Positions 37,420 through 48,407 of a stretch of 64,000 nt of DNA are shown here, in pieces. Position 1 is the first letter of the stretch. Each line of letters begins with the position of its first letter. The translations under genes and the position numbers were made by a program. The notes beneath the pieces are model-generated. The model was not told the DNA's origin and searched no databases. It saw only the letters and a list, made by a program, of their open reading frames with translations. Source of the DNA: Corticium candelabrum (lineage: Eukaryota; Porifera; Homoscleromorpha; Homosclerophorida; Plakinidae); contig NC_085099.1 in assembly GCF_963422355.1 (NCBI RefSeq), forward strand, positions 2,539,342-2,603,341, written 5' to 3'.

Positions 37420-38671
37420 TCCGTGACCCTTCCGGCCATTTCAATTTTTAATTTTTAAATTTCAATTTTTAATTTTTAATTTGCAATTTGCATTTTTCCT
37501 TTTTCATTTTTCATTTTTCTATTTTCAAGTTTCTATTCTTGATATTTGGTTGAGTTGAATGTGAAAAGAATTGAACGCGGAAAGAACGAAAATTGAACGC
37601 AGCAAGAACGAAAAATGAAACAGCCTTGTGCGAAGTACGCAGCAGGGAGTCTGGTTTAGTCACAGCTCGATGCAGTAGGGTTTCGTTTTCATTCCAACGC
37701 GTGCTGCTGATTGGAAGGGGCGGAGTGGTTCTTGGACAACTTCCGCCCTAGGACGATCTCTTGCAATTTCCGCTCTAACGAGAAGGAAATCTTCCTCTCC
37801 CCCAAAATAATCAACCTCAGGTGCGAGCAGCCATTGCCGATGAGCACAGTACATATGCATGGTATATAAACTAACTTATCTATTACCACATCTATCAACG
37901 TTAACAATCTAGCTAAATCTAAAACTCGACAAATTTAGTAACTGTACTGAAACTCGTTCAAGCTCAATTAGGCTTAATTAATTAACTACCATTTTATACA
38001 CGCAGTACACAGCAAATAGAGACAAAGATGCATGCGCGGTTTGCTGTTAGCTAGAGTGTTGTTCTAGGTGGTAATAGATATATTCATATACCATGCATAT
38101 GTACTGTGCTCATCGGCAATAGCTGCTCGCACCTGAGATCGAATATTTTTTGAAGATTTTCTTCTTGTTAGAGCGGAAATTGCAAGAGATCGTCCTAGGT
38201 CGGAAGTCGTCGAAGAACCACTCCGCCCCTTCCAATCAGCAGCACGCATTGGCATGAAAAACGAACCCCTACTGCGTTGAGTTATGACTAAAACCAGACT
38301 CCCTGCTGCGTACTTCGCACAAAGGTGTTTCATTTTTCATTCTTGCTGCGTTCAATTTCGTTCCTGCTGCGTTCATTTTTCGTTCTTTCCGCGTTCAATT
38401 CTTTTGACATTCAACTCAACCAAATATAATCAAAAATAGAAACTTGAAAATAGAAAAATTAAGAATGAAAAAGGAAAAATGAAAAATGAAAAATAAAAAA
38501 TGAAAAACAAAAATTAAAAAATAAAAATTTCCTCGGCGAATGAATTTTTCCAGCAAAACAATTGAAAACCCTTGACACAAAATTGAAAAATGAAAAATAA
38601 AAAAATGAAAACTGAAATTGGAAAATTAAAAATTGAAATTTGAAAATTGAAATGGCCGGAAGGGTCACGGA
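37420..38671. mobile_element. 1.25-kb foldback element with ~450-600 bp terminal inverted repeats
   Basis: The outer ends TCCGTGACCCTTCCGGCCATT and its complement lie at 37420 and 38671. The arms stay alignable inward through A+T-rich runs, a GAACGCAG/CTGCGTTC cluster, TGCGAAGTACGCAGCAGGGA and the GCCGATGAGCACAGTAC segment, ending near 37890 and 38065. The right arm is longer because of extra AAAATGAAAA-type repeats. The central ~170 bp is unique. No coding region is seen, so it is non-autonomous. Confidence 0.85.
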
Positions 38672-39095
38672 CCCTTCAGCCACCCACGAAACATGATATT
38701 TGTGCTTGGTAGACACCCTGTAGGGTACTCTGGCAGGAGTCCTATTCTGGTGCTCCTGCATACACCCACCTAGAGTTACTGGTGTACCAGAGAAAGTGCT
38801 CAAAGAACACTTAAATAGGAGTCATGTAGCGCCTTATTACGCTTATAATAGCTGCTGCTTCTGCTTACCCAGCACACGGATTGCACCAGTAAATAATATA
38901 CCTCAAATTACTATCAGAAGTAATAAATACGACTACAAAATAATCCTTCTACCATCACTGAAGTCAAAAACTATCTACAACACATGTCTGCCCACTGGCA
39001 TAGGCACGTAACTACACGATCTAGACGATACGTTTGTCTTGTATAATCCACAGCAGCGACTTAGAATCTTGAGCTTGATGAGGGTTAGAATTTTA
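38672..39095. other. Spacer between two mobile elements
   Basis: No feature recognised. A 71-codon open frame at 38796-39011 has no protein hallmarks. Confidence 0.4.
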
Positions 39096-39099
39096 GCTG

Positions 39100-42000
39100 T
39101 AGTCCTACGGCCCACGGTCAGTTTTTCAAAAGTCCGTCGCCCCAACGGTTCGATCTAAATTTTATTATTGATATCTCGACAAACGACATAGAAGAGTGCG
39201 AATTTAACATGAGTTAGTCTGAAAAAGTGTTCAAAGCAGTAGAACCAAAGATACTCTGCGTTGCTATAGCAACCAAGGTTTATTACTCAAAACGGCAATC
39301 TCATCTAATCCATCTTATCTAATCAAGTTAGTAGTCTAACTATATAGTATTTTAACTTTGTCAAAATAAAGAAAAATAATCTAAATGTGTCTTTCTAGTC
39401 TATATTATTGCTATGTGTGCAGTAAACTTGAAGCAAATTAACAACTAGCTAAAGATAAGTCGGCTGCTCTAGAACTCTGCTTCATCATCACTCCCTTCGC
39501 TGTCTGTTTCACGTCTACATGAAGCGGTTTGGTTGTCACTGTCTTCACAGCCACAAGCATCTGTACAAGGCATCCCTTCGCTTAGTACACAAGAACATCG
39601 ACGTGAACTACATCCGGTATGACAACAGCAATCGACTAAAACCAGTAGGTCATCAGGTGCTGGTTCCGTATCATCCATTTCATTGTTAATTGATCATTCA
39701 CAATTTCCCACCCATACCCACAAGAAGAGGGTACAACCGGTTTGGCTTGAAGGGCTCTTACCCAAACTGCGGCTTGATAGTTAGCTCTCTGCACGTGCAT
39801 CTGTAGTGCGTCCTGGGTTGGGGGAAGATTGTCGCTTTGTGCACCCTTTACAGAGAACAGCTCGTACCTGCAGTCATTAATGGAATTCGTCTTTGATCCA
39901 TACAACTGGCAAACAAACGTTTCGCGTACAGTAAACAAATCATCAGAAACATTAAATGTATCACCAAGTCGTTGAATACCATCACATAATTGCAAATTCG
40001 ATTGCAGCAATTGTAAACCAGTCTTTTTCCCTCGCCTTTTGAAAGCAGATGTAGTATCACAGCCAGTTAGAGCATGTAATCTTAGAAGTGCGTCGCAAAC
40101 GTTTTCACTAACAAAATTTCTCACAGCTTGAATGTCAATAAACCGTGAGCGTGTTTTAGTCTCTGTTCGAAAAAATATGCGAGCGGGAATGCCAGGACAC
40201 AAAGAGCAAGCCAGAATGGCAACGTCCGTATCTGGTGATCGTATCACTCTACACTCGCGAACCCATCGTAGCCGCATGTGCTGCATGAAGTAGCAAACGA
40301 GTGTCAGCTTCTTCATGACAACATTTCAGATCTGCTACACATTGGGCAGTAACTGCAACTCCATCACTGCTTGTTAGAAGGGTGCATTTGGCATCGTGAG
40401 TCACGTAGAATAGGCGATGATGAAGACGTTCGGCATATTCTGGTCTGATCCATTCTTGCAAGAGAAACTCTGAGAGATTTGTCTTGTTACTGTCAAGCGT
40501 TAAGTACTTCTTCCACTGTGATGGACACTTCTGCAATCGATTAGCTATGTTAATTTTTACAATTCCCTGTTTTGCTCTCTGGCTTCGTTCGCAACGTTTG
40601 ATGCTATGAGTGGGGTATCTGTCGACCACAAAATCGATCCGGACAGAATCAGACAAGAAAGCTGCTGTAGCTACATCAAACGCCTTCATGGCAAGATCTG
40701 CAAATGTAGCTGGGATTGTACCCAAACTTTGCAGCAATGCCATGGCATCAATCATCCACGCAGCATTGCCAGGCACATTTTCAGCAGGAGGAATGTCTTT
40801 CTCTAACAGATCGAGCAGTTTTGACTTTGCAGTTTTTGCCAAGCTTTCATCCACTGACGCTAGAGACCAAGGGACAGGACCTAGTTCGTAGCAAAGAGCA
40901 TCACGCATATTTAAAAATCTAGTCTGTGCTACAATTAGTAACCTAGCAAATAGGTTTCGATCAGCACGCACGATTACTTCTTGTCCTTTCACTATTACAG
41001 ATTTTGTCTTTACCTGTGCCGAGAATGTCTTAAGCTTCAGTTTGGGAAGAGGATCGTAAAAGCTAACTTTTGAGGACTTCAGTCTTTCGCTAACAAACTG
41101 AACAAAGCGTTTCTCTCCGATGGTGTAAGCGTTTAGTATATCTGCTGCTATGTCATCTGTGACAACGACACCAGACGAAATACTAAAAAGGTTAGTGATG
41201 TCTTCAACTGCAAATGGATTGCTTCCTGTTTTGATTGATTACAGAAGCTTCATCTTTCTTGATACGGTTTGCTCCACAATCCTTGTGCAGTCTCTTGTGT
41301 TTTGCACAGCCCTGCCATGTCCAAACAGTTTCGGGAGATCTCAGCACGCTGATGAGCGTTAGCAATCCGTTTCTGGGCGGCTCCGGGTTTTGGACTAAAA
41401 CCTATAATGCGATAGAAATAAATATTATTATTATTATATTATTATTACAGCATTCCTAGATTGCACCACACTAAAGCAGCAATGTACTATACAGAATGAT
41501 GATGTAATGCAACATGTAATTCATGGATGTGTTGACCGTCACTACAACGCATGCTATGCGAGCTGCACGTGATTTACCAGATGATGACTGTGGTACTTAC
41601 AGATAGACTATGCTACGGCATGCTGTGCAAATTAATTGACCTGAATGGCCAGTGCTCTTGTTCTAGGCCTAAACTCAGTAGTATGAGTTCTGATGGTAGT
41701 TGCTGTAGCAGCTAACGTTGCAGCTGTAGCTGTAACAGCAGTAGAATCAGAGAGTTACACTTTGTCATGTCCCGGATAATAAACACGGAACTCGACTCGC
41801 ACAAACGTGAGGCTTCAAGGTTCGATTTTCAGGAGAATAATGAATAATCAAGTACGAAGCAACCCGTTTTAGCAAGTGAGAAGCTGGTTTAGATAATGGC
41901 AGTGTAGGTTGTCATGACAACTAGGGGTGACGACTAGAGACGTCCCCGTTCTCTATGAAAGGACACTTCGTTTTGGCTCTAGACAAACAAACAGCCTATT

Positions 42001-42110
42001 CTAGTCCTAGACTAGCGATTTAGTTAATAAAATTTAGATCGGACTGTTGGGGCTACGAAACTTAGAAAAACAGCTGCATTTCTGCTGTGGGCCGTAGGAC
42101 TACTGTACAC
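39100..42110 (-). mobile_element. ~3.0-kb DNA transposon with terminal inverted repeats
   Basis: The ends 39107-39170 and 42040-42103 are inverted copies: both carry GTCCTACGGCCCAC at the outside, then a CAG...TTTTTC run, GCCCCAAC, and CGATCTAAATTTTATT at the inside. The protein-coding sequence lies on the minus strand between them. Target duplication could not be fixed with confidence. Confidence 0.75.
39469..41250 (-). pseudogene. Transposon-encoded protein, frameshifted once
   Basis: Open on the minus strand from about 41190 (AYTIGEKRFVQFVSERL, then SFYDPLPKLKLKTFS and RADRNLFARLLIVAQ) through LGPVPWSLASVD, RIDFVVDRYPTHSIK and HEEADTRLLLHAAHAA. A one-base shift near 40260-40300 moves the frame to CRVIRSPDTDVAILAC, LTGCDTTSAFKRRGKKTG and on to a Cys-rich tail (39678-39469) of the type CxCVLSEGMPCTDACGC. 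The DTD and GCDTTSAF motifs are acidic and conserved between both copies here, consistent with a nuclease or recombinase role, but that is inference. Upstream of 41250 the frame is less clear. Confidence 0.75.
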
Positions 42111-43190
42111 CTTTCCAACAACCAGTCGGCATCTTTCAAAGACAGCGGCTCCGAGGTGACAATCGACACGTTGCAAGTCTTCTCCTGACCTACAGATGCA
42201 GTTAAATGCAATACTTACCTACCTACTACCTACACAGACAATGACGTAATCAAGCACATGGTCAACTCACCAAAGGGTTGACTTCTAAAATCACTGTGAC
42301 TTTAGCCTTGTTGTCAATTACCGTGTCATCCTCCAAATCGAACTCTGACGAATACTGCTGAAAAACTGGCTGGCCCACAGATCTCAGGCTGGGAAAGACC
42401 TGCAGTGACGCTTTCCTAAGTTGCTGTGCGTCAGTTCCAGGTTCAGGAGAAGAACGAGAAACGACTTTCCTTCACTGCCCGATGCAGACACAGACACACT
42501 TCTTCTCAGACCTGAAGCACGTGGAACAGACTACAGCTCTGACTACAGTCGAGAGAATCACGTGGTCTGATGTGAGACCGCTGATCACCTGCTTATTTAT
42601 TAGTCTTTGGTGGCACACGCCGGAGTGAAGACGCAGGCCATCGTCAAAGGAAGGCATGTAGCACCTGGGTGAACAGTCAGACGCCACCGTGGTAAATGCA
42701 TACGTGCTGCAGAGCACACGTTAGCGATATGGCAATGTTGTGAGCAGTCAATACGGGCACCTCGTAGTGCTTCCTCGGTAGCTAGCACGTGGTTGCCACG
42801 GTAACTGCACTGGGGTAGTGAATGCCAGACACCACGGTGTTCTATAAATAAGTTTCCACCATGCAAGCAGTCTACGCAAGCGATCACATGTCATGATCTC
42901 TACTAAAAGAACTCTGTAGCCACGAATGGAGAAAACTTATTTGACATTTGAAGGGAAGTTTGTTGGTTACCTGGAGGGTATATACACTAAAGTAAACATG
43001 CACATAGTTGGATCAAACCGTGCAAACATGATGCGGTGCGTGTTTCCTAGAGGCCACTCCTCAAAGCCTACTATTATCTATGACTTCGAATTTAGTATAT
43101 TGTTTTGCGCACGTTATAGTCTGGACCACTTGATGTGTATCCGGCGTCCTGAGTACACGAAGAGAGGAGAAGAGCAGGAAGAAAACAAAT
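42111..43190. other. Intergenic sequence and 5' flank of oxidase copy B
   Basis: 42111-42950 holds no recognised gene despite several open frames. From about 43045 it matches the 5' flank of copy A, including GGCCACTCCTCAAAGCCTAC and the GAGTACACGAAGAGAGGAGA leader, so this ~140 bp probably contains the shared promoter and 5'UTR. Confidence 0.55.
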
Positions 43191-46100
43191 ATGGGAGATC
43201 CAGACACTGAAAGAAAGCTGAGAACGTGGAAGATTATGAATATTGCTCTCGTCGTTAGCATCGTCGTTCTCGTCTTGGTGATTTGCATTGCTATACCGCT
43301 AGTCGCAAAGGAGAATGGTGGGTTGATGCAAACTGTCGTCGTCTCTATAGCTTCCTAGATATCTGGTTGCATACGGTAAAACTAATTTTAACGCTTTTAT
43401 CTCTCGATGTAGGCGACAATGAACAAGTAAGTTCTACAAGATCTACTCCTAGCAACGGCCAAACATCACTACCGTTGGCAAGGGTAGTGCAACCATGCAA
43501 CCTCAGTTCCCCTGACGACGCGGATGTCCAAGACGTCATCATCGTGGGCGGAGGTCCTGCGGGAACGTTTGTCGGCTATCGCCTCAAAACAGAAAACACA
43601 TCAGTACAATACAAAGTTTTACTACTGGAAGCGACCAACCGCATCGGAGGACGACTGTATTCGGTGCATTTACCGGACATTGACTTTAACGTTGCGGAAC
43701 TTGGAGGAATGCGTTTCATTCCGGACTCTCAGCCTTACGTTACAAAAGTCATCAAGGAAATGAATATTCCCCACAAGCCATTTCTTATGGATGAAGAAAA
43801 CGATGCCAGACCATATTTATTTCGCGATATATTTGTTCAGCAGAAAGATTTGAAGACAGCAGGGAAAGCTGCTTACAAACTGAGCAAGGAAGAAGAAGAT
43901 CTAACTCCTAGCCAGGTTTCAGAGTGAGTGCACGTGACAAAATGTTAGATTGTACTTTTACTAAGTCAAAATAATTACCGCTTTCAGTTTGGTGTTTGAG
44001 GCTAACGTACCACCAGATCAGAGACATTTGAATCCAGATGAGATGATGACAGTCGATGGATTTCCTTTACTTCATTACGGGTAATCTAATTATTTAATAT
44101 AATATAATACTGGAGTGGATGCAACCACTAAAATGTCTGCCACTTGTCTAGGACGGTGAACATTTACAACTTAGCAAACGCCAGTGATGACGCACACAAT
44201 TATGTCATAGCCGGAAATGGATATTCGAATATTTATACCAATTACAACGCTGCTAACTCCATTGGAGGCACCAATGATACTTCTCGTGGTAACGCTTATA
44301 GAGCACCGGATGATGGTATGCACACTATACCATTAAGACTGGCAGAAGAATTTATGAGCTTGGGTGGCAGGTACGATTCTAAAGATAGACATCTAGCAGG
44401 CAGTGCTTGTGTATACTAGTGTTCGTAGTTGTTCGTCTTTTAGTGTGCATGCAATTGCATGGGTGCGTAGATAAGGCGAGAAAGAGGAAGGGAAGAAAAG
44501 GGGAGATGGTAAGAGAAGAGAAGAGATCTCTAGAAATGGGGCTAAACTTCCCACTGTTACTAGCCACGCCTACTTTTATGAACACGCCCATTTTATTGGT
44601 TTCTAATTGACTGATACGGTAGAATCAGTGGCAGATCCAGACTGGTAAAAAGTGTTGTGTCTAGACTAAACAGCTTTGGTCCTCGCACGTATTTACAATC
44701 TACAATTGTTATGACCACGCCTACGAATGAAGGGGCTCTAGCCCGGTCTAGCCCATGTCACGCTACGCCCCGGAAAGAAGGGAGGAGAGAGTGGGAGGAA
44801 GAAGGAAAAGAAGAGATGTGCAAGTATAGGAACACGAAAGAAGCAGTATATTTTCTTTATATTTATCTGTCTTATATAAGAGACTGTTAGACATGCATGC
44901 GTTACAGATATTTAGAATCTAGGATTGACTATTTTACCATTTCACTGTTTGTGTATTTACTTGTTGTTGCAATCGTAATCAAACTTTCACAAACCTTACA
45001 CGATGCAATACAAGCTAGGCGGTGCAGTTAATTAGTTAATTCAACCATTTCTTTCTTCGTCTAGAATCAAGAAGAAGACAACTGTAACTGCGATAGATGA
45101 GTGTGAGTTTCCAAACGCGCAAAAAGTGTATCTACTGACAACCTACAACTATGAGACACTGGAGACGGTAACTGCTGCATTGTTATTTCACCACTGACGA
45201 CCTATATATTTTTAGTCAGGTGACTATAGACTGTTTCATTATGTTTAGGTACAGTACATTACTCGTAAAGTTGTTCTAGCTGTGACGAGATCTCAATTGA
45301 AGAGAATATATTGGGATGCATTGTGGACATCTCCAAAGAGGGAATTAGTAGATGCGGTAATTAGTCATCAAGCTGCTAAAATATTTTTTGCGTTTGAAGA
45401 GCCATGGTGGCGCAAAGAGAGTCTGCAATACTTAAACCTAACGCAAGGTCGTTCCATCTCTAGCCTTCCTAGTAGACAGACTTATTACTTCACTGCACCA
45501 AATCCAGCTGTCAGCAACCGCTCGTTTATCATGCTTTACAATGACGGCCAGTTTGCTAAATTCTGGGAAGCTTTGGCTTCTGACTCTTTCAACAAGTTTC
45601 CCACTTCTAATTCGGCCATATTTCCTATGACTGACACTCTGGTAAAGGAAGTAGTCAAAGAGTTGGCTCTCAACCACAACACAACAGAGGACGTCATTGG
45701 TCGGCCATACTTTGGATGGATTATGGTGTGGGACAATGATCTGCTACCAAGATACGTTGAAGGATACGGTCCTTACATGCCAAGTGAGATATATATGCTT
45801 GTATACATGTAAACGTACAAATTATATTTTAGGATACAGCTAATAAGCAGGTACCCGTTTTCTGTTGGTTTAGAGTGTACTGCATGGAAGTACTAAAATT
45901 GCTTGGACATCCTTGCAAAACGACACTAACTAAACTAAGCGGGTGTCGTTGTGTTTATTGCTGTGATTGTTGTTGTTGTTGTTGTCGTTGTCCACATCAC
46001 ATTAAAGATTTTTAGGCGTCAGAGCGAGTTGCAATCACCATCAAAACATCGGCTAGAGACATACTTACTGATGCACGGTGACGAAGATTTCGAAAGCAAG

Positions 46101-46638
46101 AGAAAGCGACAAGGATTGGGCATGCATCGATAGATGTGCAACTGTGTCAGTGATGCTTGATACATTACATGCAGTACCCGATAAATGCGCACGGGTATCT
46201 GCTCTAGGAGCTCTAGTTTTTGCTACTATAGCTAGCACCATGAAAACCCTTTGACTTTCTTTACAACATCCTCACTCTAGAGATGTCTACATCCGTCAGA
46301 GAAACGTCGTTAGTATACGCATTTACGCATACACTTGCAAACAAAGTTTGCTATAAAAATAATTTGTGCTTTGTCTAGGTGAGTCATGGGCTTTGTGGGC
46401 TCCCGGATACAACTACACAGAAGAAACGAGAAATATTATCAAATTGGACGAGAACCAGGACATCTTCATATGTGGATCGGCTTATTCGGTTCAACAGGGG
46501 TGGACTGAGGGTGCACTCGAGCATGCTGATACAATGTTGACAACTCATTTCAACATTCCATCTTACCTAGCGCCGTCTGCGCTGCAAGCGATGAAACAAT
46601 CGTTTTACGCCAAAAGAAGAGTCCCTTTCTATCCATAA
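43191..46638 (+). CDS. Membrane-anchored FAD amine/L-amino-acid oxidase, copy B
   Basis: Exons 43191-43317, 43413-43923, 43988-44080, 44152-44370, 45065-45167, 45249-45783 and 46379-46638. Every exon has the same length as in copy A, and the 615-residue frame is intact. It is the closest relative of A. Visible differences include R to G and S to N changes in the NTSYNAYRAPDDG region (exon 4), Ile-Ala to Ile-Thr in exon 6 (VQYITRK) and PSALQAM against PSAMVAM in exon 7. The anchor, GGGPAG, RIGGRL and C-terminal GWTEGAL motifs are all kept. Introns are also close to those of A, pointing to recent duplication. Like A it should make hydrogen peroxide at the cell surface or in a secretory compartment (inference). 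Confidence 0.88.
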
Positions 46639-47114
46639 CATACAATTTTACTAACTTGATTAGAAGAAGGAACTCTAGCTAGAGGTTTGCGCTGTACTTG
46701 TTTTAGTAACTCTTTATAGTATCGATATCTAAGGTATGCATGCTAGAGTTTTCGTTGTCTCAAGACTAAGTTTGTCGTTTTGATTAATATCAACTATGGA
46801 TCTAACATTACCGGTCGTCTAAATGTTTAAAATGTTTTAGTTGATTTTACATAGGTAATAGAGTTTATTACATGTACACACACGATCGTTTGTTTTAGCC
46901 TAGATAGATTGACTGTTGATCTTATATAAACGAGCCTCCAGCTCGTGATACTATAACTTGGCCACGCGGTAGAAACAATTCTTTGCCGTTTGTTGTTGAT
47001 TTGCACGTTTCAGTTGCACGGTAACTCATTGAGGAACGACTCTGCTTAGCGCGCGTTAGGCCGCATACGTGACATACTCTACACTGTGTGTACTTACCAG
47101 GAGAAAGGAAACAA
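46639..47114. other. Copy B 3' flank and copy C 5' flank
   Basis: The first half resembles the copy A 3' flank. 46920-47110 resembles 33940-34150 and includes GCGCGTTAG followed by CCGCATAC. It probably contains the promoter of copy C. Confidence 0.5.
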
Positions 47115-48355
47115 ATGGAGCTTGAAATGAAACATCCGGACACCGACAGCAAGCTGAGAAAGTGCAAGATTGTCAACATTGTTCTCGCTGTTGTCATTGT
47201 CGTCCTCATCTTGGTTATTTGCATTGCTATACCGCTAGTCGCAATGGACGATGGTGAGTTGATGCAGACCGCCTCTGTACAGTCATCGTACCCGTAGAAT
47301 AACACGTTGTACAGGGACTATTTGGTCGCGTGGACTATTTGGTCGCGGGCAATTATCTCGCTCCTAGTTGGTTCCCGAAACCGTGTAAGTAGGGCTTATT
47401 TGGTTTTGGCCACCTTCAGGGACTGGGTCGCGTGAACTATTTGGTTTCGCATTTATTGCGCCTCGATCGGCACTCTCCAACTGTACGAGACGGACGCGAA
47501 CGACGTGACGATGGCCATGATAATTTTCACGCGTCTCCCAGACGTCTCGATGAGCCGAAATCGAGTGCGACCTGCTTCTTCTTCGTTTGTATTTGGCTTC
47601 ATATGAATATCGAAGTCATCACGACATTGTCGATCGCAATTCGCGTGTCTGCCGTTTCCTTTTGAGGCAAACCTCGGCTCGTCTGGTAGCGGGCGTGTCG
47701 AAAGTAGGCGGAGTAAGAATGTCTTGTTGGGTTACAAGGTAAACAAACATGATCTGATCACGGAGTGTAGAGATGTGGTGATGTGCCTAAGAATGATTTA
47801 GTGCGTAGAATGCTGCGGTTAGCTGCAGATTTATGCATCGATCCTGCATGGCATCGATCGATACCTAGGTGCACAGTGACGTATGCGTACTGTCTACGCA
47901 AGGAAGACGATCTACGTCTCTGAAATTGGTTGCGCACGACCAAAGATCGGTGATGACTTTCAGAACAGAAGAGAAAGTAAGTAATATATGTAGTTCGAGA
48001 AACAACTAATTAAATGTATCTGATGTAAAATGACTTATTTGCACTTGGTCTCTCAGATGGGTATTGATGGCTGTTTGTTTGCGTTGTTGTACACTCTAGA
48101 ACGACACGTGTTTAGTGAAATCTTGTTTTCTTGTATACATGCATCTTCTGTGTCTTTCTGCCATTTAGTCTGTCCGTCTGTCTATCTTTTCTTTGAATGG
48201 TGACACAGCAAATGTGCTGCAGTAGAATCAGGATATGCAGACAAGAAAATGAAGACAAGAACTATACTAATCAGCATGCAGCTATGCGCATGCATGCAGA
48301 TATGAGTGTGTATACAGAGATGCAATGCAAGAATGATCAGTGGAAAAGTGTCTAA

Positions 48356-48407
<52 letters not shown>

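Noticed and set aside
42472-42887. Possible minus-strand gene from overlapping frames of 81 and 95 codons
   Set aside because: Frames overlap in different phases, show no domain and contain no convincing splice sites.
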